This document shows positions 1 to 6,747 of a stretch of 7,259 nucleotides of DNA, piece by piece (the first letter of the stretch is position 1; every line of letters starts with the position of its first letter). A model generated the notes under the pieces. That model was not told the DNA's origin and did not search any database. It saw only the letters and a program-made list of their open reading frames with translations. Source of the DNA: CAYUKK01 sp964445305 (GTDB lineage Bacteria; Acidobacteriota; Aminicenantia; Aminicenantales; UBA8522); assembly GCA_964445305.1 (NCBI GenBank), contig CAYUKK010000073.1, forward strand, positions 1 to 7,259. The letters run 5' to 3'. A program made the position numbers and the translations under genes.

Positions 1-1
1 T

Positions 2-1792
2 GGCTCGGCAGGTCTGCTTATCCTCTTGACTCTTGGGGCAACATCCCAGATTTCTACTCCTCCTCTCAAACCCCCTCCCCCTGAGCTATTTTTCGAAGGC
101 CAGATGAGTCAAAACCTGAGTGCTGGCCCCTATGGCGAAGCATCATTCGAGCTGGATTGGAAGGCCAAGCGTATCGATTTCAGGTGGGATGAGGTCAAAA
201 AAGATTATGAAGATTTTTACGACTGGTTCACGACGAGGAAGGATGAACTCGAAAATAGGTTCGCCGCAGCTCAGGGCCGGGGAAAGATTTCGGCCGCCCG
301 CGAGCTCTTCGAATTCGCGCTCGAGGCGGAAGAGAAAAAAAAACAGCTCGATTCAAACCGAGTTTACAGCGGAAAGTGGGAAGGCGAAGGCGAAGAAATC
401 ACCGTTGTTTCCAAACTGGGCACGTTCCGCATCCACCTGAAGATTTCTTTCGCCACATTCCCGGTCAACGCGACCGCCCTCTATCCTGATTATCTAATTA
501 GCGGGGAAAGCCCCTCTGGGAAATACACCGTTCGGGTGGATACATTTTTCGACGTCAACCAGAGAGTCCATCTCGACGAGAGTTTCGATTTCAGGGCGAC
601 ATTATCCGGAAAATACCGCAGCCGAGAAAATCTTATTCTTCTGGACGTCCTGCCCAAAGACATCACCGGCATGACCAAAGCTCAAATGACCGCTGAGAGG
701 TTGGGCACGCTGAGGACCGTGGCGACTTACAGAAAAGGAACGCTTCACCAACGGTCCAGCTGGCCGTCCATGGAGGCGTTTCTCGCTTACTGCAAAATTA
801 TCACGGGAGACATGAGCCCGCCACCTGAGTTAGAAGCAACGAAACCCGTTCCGGAGGAAGAAATCCTGGAGACATTTCAGCTGGATGGCCGGCTGAACTG
901 GACCCCCGACGATATCCCCGACCTTAAGCATGATTACTTCCGCTTGTGGTTCGATATTTTCTGGGGCATCCTCTTTGAGGAAATCAGCCAGGCGCCGGAT
1001 TCTAAACAAAAGGCAGAAATTGCCCAGGAGCTTTATCAAAGGCACGTTAAAAAGGCGTGCGCCGATGCGCAGGTTTATGCCATTCGCGGGGATGTCGTCG
1101 ACCATTGCCGTCTCTGGCCGGGCCGGGCTGGAAGCTCCCTTGACGAATCGTTCGAGACCTATTTTCGCTGGATGGACATCTGGCATCAAGAACAAGTCAA
1201 TAAGGCTTCGTCTTCCCTCACGAAAAGAGAAAAGGCGAGGAATAAGTTTGCTTTCTCCACCGAATGCACTATCAATTTTGAACTGGGCTATCTCTCAGAA
1301 GAGCTGAGGGATGAGCTGAGGCTCTGGATGGGGCGAGAAAAATCCTATATCGATAACTGTTTCCAGCAATTTTTTGATTATCACAATCAATACTGGGAAG
1401 AGGAAATCGCTCAGGCTTCCGGCTTTGAAGGAAAGGACGCCGCCGCAGCCGGCTATTTTGGTGAAGTCCCGACCATTCTGGAATACGGCCTCCTGGGATT
1501 TCTTTCTGAACAACTCATCAGTTCTCTGGGACTGGTGGCCGGGCTTCCCCGTGGTTACGGAGATCGGGTTTTTCGGCGCGGCTGGTCGCAAGGACTAAAT
1601 TATTTTGAGCCGCAACTTCCCGCGCCGGGCGAGAAATCCCCTGTCGTCGAAGCGTTTTTGACCTGGCTCCTCCAGGAACTTGGACGCACCCAGCTCGGTG
1701 TAGTTTCACCTATGGTCGAAGCCGAGGTGGAAGCGCGCTGGCAAAAGCTCCTGGCGGATTATCCCTACCTTAGCCTGCGGTTAGATCAATAA
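2..1792 (+). CDS. Exported hypothetical protein, Trp-rich (5' end outside window)
   Basis: I do not recognise the family. The reading frame is open from base 2 and the upstream codons read GSAGLLIL before the first possible start (TTG at 26). The gene therefore almost certainly begins outside the window, and the visible start is the end of a hydrophobic export signal. Numbering from the TTG, a proline-rich stretch (PPLKPPPPE, 12-20) comes first. A charged helical region follows (about 52-110, rich in Glu, Lys, Asp), then a likely beta-rich part (about 113-210, opening with YSGKWEGEG). A short proline/glutamate linker (264-280) leads to a long, mostly helical part with many Trp and Phe residues (about 300-588). 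There are only a few scattered cysteines and no catalytic motif I can name. It ends with TAA one base before the next gene, so the two are probably co-transcribed. Function is unknown. A periplasmic or surface role is inferred only from the signal-like start and the exported partner. Confidence 0.8.
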   Translation, partial: GSAGLLILLTLGATSQISTPPLKPPPPELFFEGQMSQNLSAGPYGEASFELDWKAKRIDFRWDEVKKDYEDFYDWFTTRKDELENRFAAAQGRGKISAARELFEFALEAEEKKKQLDSNRVYSGKWEGEGEEITVVSKLGTFRIHLKISFATFPVNATALYPDYLISGESPSGKYTVRVDTFFDVNQRVHLDESFDFRATLSGKYRSRENLILLDVLPKDITGMTKAQMTAERLGTLRTVATYRKGTLHQRSSWPSMEAFLAYCKIITGDMSPPPELEATKPVPEEEILETFQLDGRLNWTPDDIPDLKHDYFRLWFDIFWGILFEEISQAPDSKQKAEIAQELYQRHVKKACADAQVYAIRGDVVDHCRLWPGRAGSSLDESFETYFRWMDIWHQEQVNKASSSLTKREKARNKFAFSTECTINFELGYLSEELRDELRLWMGREKSYIDNCFQQFFDYHNQYWEEEIAQASGFEGKDAAAAGYFGEVPTILEYGLLGFLSEQLISSLGLVAGLPRGYGDRVFRRGWSQGLNYFEPQLPAPGEKSPVVEAFLTWLLQELGRTQLGVVSPMVEAEVEARWQKLLADYPYLSLRLDQ

Positions 1793-1793
1793 A

Positions 1794-3356
1794 ATGAAGA
1801 GGAAAAAAAGAATTAAGGGAGGGCCAGCGCTTGGGCAAACATCTCTAATCCAGACATTCCTCATCGGCGTTCTCCTTCTCCCGGCCCTCATCCTGAAAGC
1901 AGATGAGAAGCCCCGCTATCTCAGCCTCGGTCAGGAGATTTCCGGCAAGCTGGATAGCCAAGACCGCCTCGAGGATGAATACCGTTTCTCTCTCCGGGAG
2001 AGGCGGGGTCTTTACCGCTTGACAATGGCCAGGTCAGAAAAGGGTATCTATCCAGAGGTTTGCTTCTCCTCCGACGTTTTGAGCGAAGACATGTGCCTCT
2101 CGCCTTCTCTTTTCCAGGACCCTTCATTTCTGCTCACCCTGCCCGCCGGGGAGTATGTGCTCATGGTCAGCAATGAACCGGAAGTGGCTTTACTTCCTTA
2201 TCGGCTCCGCCTCGATTTCGTGAGCCCCTGGAATGATTCTCTTGAGTGGGAGCCAAATGAAGAGCCTAACCAGCTAATCGCCCCAGGAAAAAAAATCAGC
2301 GGAAATGTCCAGGGGTTTGAGGACGAGGATCGCTTTCTTTTCTCCGTCAGGAGCGATCATCCCCCGGCTTATGATTTCCGCCTCCTCTCCGACTCCCCCG
2401 AACCATTGCTTCTGCGGGTTGAGGAAGAAACCGGAGAGGAAAAAGTTCTGTGCCAGGTCGGGGTCCGCGGCCAAGGTGGATACACCATTCGCGGCCTTGC
2501 CCTCGACGAAGGTCGCTATATAGTTCATGTTGCCCTCAATCCTCTTCTCTCCGGGTCTTATCCGGATGTCAGCGCGCTGGCAACCAAGAAACAACCCCAG
2601 GTCCGCTATGAGCTTCAGATCCTCCCTAACGACCGGCCATTTTGCACGCTTGTCCCCGAGGAGGATGCACTTCGCCAGGCGTTTCAATTTTCTGGAGAAA
2701 AAGAGATTCGAGAAGGAGGGAGCCCTCGTCTTCAGCTTGAGTCCAAAATCTACGAAGCAAGCCAACGCCACTTCCAAGACCTCTTTGCAGAAAAACGTCT
2801 CCTCGTTCTACCCCGAGACAGGCAAAAAGATACCCTTTTGTGGCCAAAGGTCCGAAAGGCCGTCATTGAGGCGGGAAGAGAAGGGTTGAGGCTTTTAAGC
2901 GAAAGCCTGCGCGAGGATCCAACGTTAGCTGAAGCTTGTCTTGTCTTCTTGCGACAATTTGGGACTATGGACGAGGCCAGGGCTAAGGCCTTCAGCCAGC
3001 TCTGGCCCGCTTGGAAAGATGTTCCTGATGATATCGCTTCCCGAGTTCTTCAGAGTCCGGCCGCTCTCCTTCTGCAGCGCTTTGTCTGGCGTTCGCGGCG
3101 AGTTGTTGAAGCCCGGCTCATTTCTCTAAGCGGTCTGCTCATCGCTTCGTCCGAATTGCCCTCGAGCCTATGGGCGGGCGAAAGTGTCATCTGGAAAAAA
3201 GCTGTCTCCGAATTCGTCGAAGAAATCCCCGGCGATATTTTTTGGGATGAGAGCCTTCAGAAGTGGGTGCTCGAGGTTGCTTTTCCCATAAAAAAGAATA
3301 ATGTCCCAGTCGGCGTGCTTCTTCTTAAAAGTATCCAGGCGGTATCAAACCTATAG
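1794..3356 (+). CDS. Exported protein with two PPC-like domains and a Cache-like C-terminus
   Basis: This 520-residue protein starts with a basic segment (MKRKKRIK) and a hydrophobic stretch at about 17-35, which suggests a signal peptide or N-terminal anchor. Residues about 42-140 and 150-276 look like two PPC-type beta-sandwich domains. The second opens with the typical EPNEEPNQ stretch (153-160), followed by ISGNV and DEDRFLFSV; the first has the parallel ISGKL and DEYRFSL. PPC domains are common in secreted bacterial proteins and are non-catalytic. Residues about 285-430 look helical. Residues about 436-515 resemble a Cache/PDC sensor domain: LISLSGLLIASS, a Trp-rich patch, WDESLQKWVLEVAFPI, then PVGVLLL. 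No protease, kinase or methyl-accepting domain is visible. The ATG lies one base after the upstream TAA and has no strong Shine-Dalgarno site, so translation is probably coupled to the upstream gene. The Cache assignment is by eye. The reading frame remains coding-like after the stop (see the next entry), so the protein may be shortened. Confidence 0.82.
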   Translation: MKRKKRIKGGPALGQTSLIQTFLIGVLLLPALILKADEKPRYLSLGQEISGKLDSQDRLEDEYRFSLRERRGLYRLTMARSEKGIYPEVCFSSDVLSEDMCLSPSLFQDPSFLLTLPAGEYVLMVSNEPEVALLPYRLRLDFVSPWNDSLEWEPNEEPNQLIAPGKKISGNVQGFEDEDRFLFSVRSDHPPAYDFRLLSDSPEPLLLRVEEETGEEKVLCQVGVRGQGGYTIRGLALDEGRYIVHVALNPLLSGSYPDVSALATKKQPQVRYELQILPNDRPFCTLVPEEDALRQAFQFSGEKEIREGGSPRLQLESKIYEASQRHFQDLFAEKRLLVLPRDRQKDTLLWPKVRKAVIEAGREGLRLLSESLREDPTLAEACLVFLRQFGTMDEARAKAFSQLWPAWKDVPDDIASRVLQSPAALLLQRFVWRSRRVVEARLISLSGLLIASSELPSSLWAGESVIWKKAVSEFVEEIPGDIFWDESLQKWVLEVAFPIKKNNVPVGVLLLKSIQAVSNL

Positions 3357-3510
3357 AAAATCCAGCCTTGGAGGCGAAAGCCTGGGTGTGCCCTGAAAAT
3401 TGCCTCCAGTCAAAGCAAGATCTTCGTCGGGGAAAAAGAGGGAGTTATCGGCCGCATTGTCGAGCTCGAACGTGGGATTATCAAAGGTTATCTATTATCC
3501 TTCTGCTTCG
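3357..3510 (+). other. Possible decayed 3' continuation of the PPC/Cache gene
   Basis: This is the gap between two convergent genes. After the TAG at 3354-3356 the same frame stays open for 67 codons, to a TAA at 3558-3560. From about 3393 to 3500 it has normal codon choice and protein-like sequence (KIASSQSKIFVGEKEG, then VIGRIVELERGIIKGY). Just before this, at 3361-3393, the +1 frame reads SSLGGESLGVP before its own TGA. One reading is that two small indels interrupted a longer Cache-type C-terminus; the other is that this is chance. There is no credible start codon with a ribosome binding site for a separate gene. I also see no convincing terminator for either convergent gene. Confidence 0.35.
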
Positions 3511-5163
3511 CTATTTCCCGAAAAGGCGGGAGGAAACGCGGAGCAGGCTGCGAAAAGTAAGCGCCCTCCGCACAACTCCAAGGCCAGGGACGAGAGAAAA
3601 AAGAGCTCCGACTTTTTGGCGGCTCTGATGGCTGTAGAGAAGATGAAGGGAGTTCTTAAGGATGCGGAGCTTTGCCTCGGAATAAGGGTACCACCATAGC
3701 CGGTCGGGCTTTCCTCCAAAATCAGCTGAGACGTACTTGATGTTGACGAGCTCGAGAAGCCCGTAAGGTCCGTGGGTCCGGCCAAAGCCGGTCTGCTTGA
3801 TGCCTCCCCAGATGCCCGTGGGCTCGGTGAATGTGCACATATGGTCGTTAACGGTCACGGTGCCGACTTCAAGCTGTTCCGCCACCCAGCGGGCTTTTTT
3901 CTTGTCACGCGTCCAAACTGATGCCGTTAATCCGTACTGGCTATCGTTAGCGAGTCTAATCGCCTCCTCGATATCAGAAAAAGTCATGATTGGCAGCAGC
4001 GGGCCGAACGTTTCCTCGGTCATGGCCTTCATCGTATGGTTGACCTGGCTGAGCACGGTGGGAAGATAGAAGTAGCCGGCCAGGCCCTCCGGCCGCTGTC
4101 CACCGCAAAGAACCACCGCTCCCTTCTCCCGAGCGTCGGCCACGTGGTCCTCGACGACTTTAAGCTGGCTGGCGTTTTCCAGCGGGCCGATATCGACACC
4201 TGGTTCGAGGGGATTTCCCACCCGCAGCGACTGGACGAGGCTCACCACTCTATCGAGGAATTCGCTGGCCACTTCTGAAGCCACATAAACCCTCTCCACA
4301 GAGGCACAACTTTGGCCGGTATTCATAAAGCCGGCCCAAACGGCGCCGCGCGCCGCTTCCTCCACATCTGCGTCTTGGAGAACAATCATCGGGTCCTTGC
4401 CACCGAGCTCGAGGACGAGGTTGGTCAAGTTCTGGCTGGCCAGGGCCATGATTCTCCTGCCCACCGGAACACTGCCGGTGAAGACAATCGATTGAATCAG
4501 AGGGTTCTGAATAAGCTCCTCGGCCTGGGCCACTCTGCAGGGGACAATATTCAGGACCCCGGTTGGGAGGCCTGCTTCGGTAAAGATTTCGCCTATGGCC
4601 AGGGCAGAAAGGGGAGTTGAGGTCGATGGTCTGAGAACCACCGTATTCCCCGCTGTCAGGGAGCTGACGATGTCGCCAAATGGGAGCATAAACGGAAAAT
4701 TCCAGGGAGAGATAATGAGGGTAGGCCCTAATGGCTGGAACAAGAAAACATTCCTCTTGTGGCCAAAAAAGGGCACATGGGCGGCCACCCTCTTGGGCTT
4801 GAGCCCTCTTTTCTGCTGAGGGCCATAATAGTCGAGAGCTTCAAGTACGGTCAGAACCTCAACGGCCAGGGATTCAGGAAGGGGCGAGCCCTTTTCTAAG
4901 GTTATGAGCCGGGCAATTTCTTCAGCGCGGCGGAGAAGAGCCTCCTTGGCCTCGCGGAAAATCCGCTGTTTTCTGGCCGGGGAAAGAGACCGCCAGCTGG
5001 GGAAAGCCTCTCTGGCTGCTTCAACTGCCCGGCGACAATCCTCCCCTGAAGCCAGGCACGCTTCACCCAGGGGCTCGAACGTGGCCGGGTTCTCGACGAT
5101 TATCTTATCCTCGGTTGCATATCTCTTGCCGGAAATGAGGAGACGACCGTCGTAACTGCCCAT
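3511..5163 (-). CDS. NAD(P)-dependent aldehyde dehydrogenase with C-terminal tail
   Basis: A 550-residue member of the aldehyde dehydrogenase superfamily, which oxidises aldehydes to carboxylates with NAD(P)+. The diagnostic motifs are present in order: ISPWNFPF (151-158, oxyanion Asn155), FTGS (228-231, cofactor loop), LELGGKDP (251-258, general base Glu252), NTGQSCAS (281-288, nucleophile Cys286), EETFGPL (383-389, Glu384 and Phe386) and the WGGIKQTGFGRTHG segment near 452-465. An unusual point is Arg178 in VVLRPST, where most members have Lys contacting the cofactor ribose. The protein is about 50-60 residues longer than typical members. The extra tail after about 485 (DRLWWYPYSEAK, then a basic and hydrophobic stretch) may bind membrane. 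The substrate cannot be read from sequence; a hydrophobic or fatty aldehyde is a guess from the tail. The ATG is supported by a good Shine-Dalgarno site. The gene lies 3 bases after the DUF362 gene and is the last of the - strand cluster in view. Confidence 0.96.
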   Translation of the reverse strand: MGSYDGRLLISGKRYATEDKIIVENPATFEPLGEACLASGEDCRRAVEAAREAFPSWRSLSPARKQRIFREAKEALLRRAEEIARLITLEKGSPLPESLAVEVLTVLEALDYYGPQQKRGLKPKRVAAHVPFFGHKRNVFLFQPLGPTLIISPWNFPFMLPFGDIVSSLTAGNTVVLRPSTSTPLSALAIGEIFTEAGLPTGVLNIVPCRVAQAEELIQNPLIQSIVFTGSVPVGRRIMALASQNLTNLVLELGGKDPMIVLQDADVEEAARGAVWAGFMNTGQSCASVERVYVASEVASEFLDRVVSLVQSLRVGNPLEPGVDIGPLENASQLKVVEDHVADAREKGAVVLCGGQRPEGLAGYFYLPTVLSQVNHTMKAMTEETFGPLLPIMTFSDIEEAIRLANDSQYGLTASVWTRDKKKARWVAEQLEVGTVTVNDHMCTFTEPTGIWGGIKQTGFGRTHGPYGLLELVNIKYVSADFGGKPDRLWWYPYSEAKLRILKNSLHLLYSHQSRQKVGALFSLVPGLGVVRRALTFRSLLRVSSRLFGK

Positions 5164-5166
5164 CTT

Positions 5167-6450
5167 TCAGAACCTCCCTGTGACCAACCTCTTCAGCCAG
5201 GATAAAAACAGGAATGGATAAGCGTCGATAATCAGGTCAAACCTGAAAAGCGGGTTCATGATACCGGCCTTAAGAAAAAGAAGAAGAACAAGCGTTTTAT
5301 GCTTGGGCGGGCAACCCCGGATGCGGCGTTTCTTCCAGGCCGATACCTTCCCCTCCACTTTCGTGCACTTGCCAATCATGAGCAGCCTGTGGGCGACGAC
5401 ATCGCCTTGGTAATCCCCGATAACCACCGTCCAGGGAGGAAGGTTCTGCCAGAGCTTGGGCTTCCGATCCTTGATCATGTAAAGCCAATCCAGGAATACG
5501 CCGTGGCAGCCTCCGACGCAGTAGGGCTCACCGCTCAGAACCCGGATGGCGCAGTCAACCTCGTCAACGCGGATGAAGCCCGTCGACCAGGTGCGCGTCC
5601 TCTCCCTAATTTCCTCAAGCGAGATATTGCCGCTGAGGTCGATATCGGAAAGGCTGAGGGAGCCATAGCCGCGCTTCTCGGCGGCGACGAGATGGCCAAT
5701 CTGGCGAGGGTCGAGGTGGAAGATGTGACTGCAGACGACATCGTGGGCCAGCGGGTTGGATGCCATGACGATGACGCCAAGATGGTGGCCATGCTGGGTC
5801 AGGTGGTTGCCGCCCCAAGAAACCTCGATGGCATCGGTGGCGATAAAATCTGGATAGCCGACCTCGAGAAGGTCGACGATCTTCTCATCAAGATTATAGT
5901 TGTGATTCCACATCCTCTCCACGTCACAGAGAATACCGATGTTAAGCTTGAGGGCGGCGGTCAGACCATGGCTGAGGGAATTGGTTTTCAGCTTGGGCGC
6001 ATAGACGAGAAAGTCCCGGTCGATGATCTCCCGAGCCGTCCGGATTTTGTGGTGGACCATTCCCTTGTTGAGTTGAACCTTTTTCTTCCTGGCCTCCTCG
6101 ATAGCCAAAAGCTTGAAATCGTGCTTCTTTTTTAGCTTGATGTATCCAGCCCGCCGGAACATCCGGCTAGTCGGAACAGCCGCGCCGCATTTTTCGGCGA
6201 CGGTGAAGTGAGCGTCTTTTCCGCCGATTTCATGGAGCGCCGTAAGCAGGCCGTCGAGGAATTCCGGACGCGTGTAGGCCGAGGGAGTCACCTTAGGATG
6301 AGCCATGACCACGTTTGGCTTAATGGTGACCTTGCCCTTGATCCTTTGTCTTAGGCCGAGTTCCTCAATGCCCTCGCGGATGATTCTGGCAATGAGCGGG
6401 GGGTCGTAGCTTTCCGCCCGTCGCAGAATGACCTTCGCTTTCCCGTGCAT
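5167..6450 (-). CDS. DUF362 family protein with C-terminal Cys motifs and hydrophobic tail
   Basis: A 427-residue protein of the DUF362 family (biochemical role not established; members often occur with, or are fused to, 4Fe-4S ferredoxin domains). Typical features are KPNVV (44-48), the PSAYTRPEFLDGLL segment (about 56-69), and KLKTNSLSHGLTAALKLNIG (153-172). The C-terminal part has CVGGC (Cys311, Cys315), GKC (Cys362) and RGCPP (Cys380), a set of four cysteines that could hold an Fe-S cluster or other metal; this is inference. The last 40 residues are hydrophobic with aromatic and basic residues (LVLLLFLKAG, YPFLFLSWLKRL), suggesting membrane contact. I chose the ATG at 6450 because the protein then begins MHGKAKVILRRAES, as expected for the family. 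Alternatives are a TTG at 6471, which has a good GGGGAG site 6 bases upstream, and an ATG at 6510, which has none. It is coupled to the downstream aldehyde dehydrogenase gene and lies downstream of a 4Fe-4S protein gene on the same strand. Confidence 0.9.
   Translation of the reverse strand: MHGKAKVILRRAESYDPPLIARIIREGIEELGLRQRIKGKVTIKPNVVMAHPKVTPSAYTRPEFLDGLLTALHEIGGKDAHFTVAEKCGAAVPTSRMFRRAGYIKLKKKHDFKLLAIEEARKKKVQLNKGMVHHKIRTAREIIDRDFLVYAPKLKTNSLSHGLTAALKLNIGILCDVERMWNHNYNLDEKIVDLLEVGYPDFIATDAIEVSWGGNHLTQHGHHLGVIVMASNPLAHDVVCSHIFHLDPRQIGHLVAAEKRGYGSLSLSDIDLSGNISLEEIRERTRTWSTGFIRVDEVDCAIRVLSGEPYCVGGCHGVFLDWLYMIKDRKPKLWQNLPPWTVVIGDYQGDVVAHRLLMIGKCTKVEGKVSAWKKRRIRGCPPKHKTLVLLLFLKAGIMNPLFRFDLIIDAYPFLFLSWLKRLVTGRF
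5173..5179 (-). promoter_or_regulatory. Ribosome binding site of the aldehyde dehydrogenase gene
   Basis: On the - strand AGGGAGG lies 9 bases before the ATG at 5163. It falls within the last sense codons of the DUF362 gene (those for Thr-Gly-Arg), whose TGA is only 3 bases before the ATG. This fixes the dehydrogenase start and implies that the two genes are translated from one message with coupling. Confidence 0.8.
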
Positions 6451-6459
6451 CGGCCATGG

Positions 6460-6489
6460 CTTATACCACAACCCTCTCTCCCCAGTCAA
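6460..6489 (-). promoter_or_regulatory. Possible sigma70-type promoter before the DUF362 gene
   Basis: On the - strand TTGACT (6489-6484) and TATAAG (6465-6460) are separated by 18 bases. Transcription would start about 2-4 bases before the ATG at 6450, giving a nearly leaderless message. The same bases also hold the GGGGAG site for the alternative TTG start at 6471, so the promoter reading and the ribosome-binding reading compete. It is a match by eye only; the gene could instead be read from a promoter further upstream, together with the 4Fe-4S gene. Confidence 0.35.
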
Positions 6490-6639
6490 TGAATGAGGGC
6501 AGCCCCCCATTTGCCGATAAGAAGACCAGCCGGTTCCTGTCGCGATTCACCCCCGAACCACGCCATCCCTCGGGTGCGCTCGAATTCATGATTATTTCTT
6601 GCAACATCAAGCACTCTTGTCTGTCGATAACTCCCTGTT

Positions 6640-6687
6640 GGCAAATTTGGGGGGTAGTAAAGAAAGGCAAATTTTTACGCAAAAATT
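6640..6687. repeat. AT-rich repeat and inverted repeat in the intergenic spacer
   Basis: The spacer between the DUF362 and 4Fe-4S genes (6451-6747) is otherwise without a gene. In its AT-rich middle, GGCAAATTT occurs twice in the same direction (6640-6648 and 6666-6674, 26 bases apart), and the first copy contains the palindrome CAAATTTG. The second copy overlaps a perfect 7-base inverted repeat (AATTTTT/AAAAATT, 6670-6676 and 6681-6687, 4-base loop). It could be a regulator binding site, or a weak terminator for the 4Fe-4S gene, since the - strand continues with TGCCTTTCTTT. The all-AT stem makes a terminator doubtful. Confidence 0.3.
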
Positions 6688-6747
6688 GGCGTTTACTGGA
6701 TGAAATGGAAATTAGGGCCACCCGTCGGGCTATCAATACCTGACAAG

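Noticed and set aside
3354..3356. TAG read as pyrrolysine or a recoded sense codon
   Set aside because: The aldehyde dehydrogenase also ends in TAG, and no recoding machinery or recoding element is visible; indels or decay explain the continuation better.
3372..3383. Small hairpin AGGC-GAAA-GCCT between the convergent genes, considered as a terminator
   Set aside because: The stem is only four pairs and no T tract follows on either strand.
3460..3469. Perfect 10-base palindrome TCGAGCTCGA in the convergent gap
   Set aside because: A single short palindrome in GC-rich sequence is expected by chance, and it lies in the coding-like continuation.
3400..3699. + strand open frame overlapping the 3' end of the aldehyde dehydrogenase gene
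   Set aside because: Most of it is antisense to the dehydrogenase; it has no ribosome binding site and no recognisable domain.
5299..6135. Long + strand open frame (278 codons) opposite the DUF362 gene
   Set aside because: It is antisense to a clear family member with conserved motifs, and its sequence has no recognisable domain; such frames arise readily opposite GC-rich genes.
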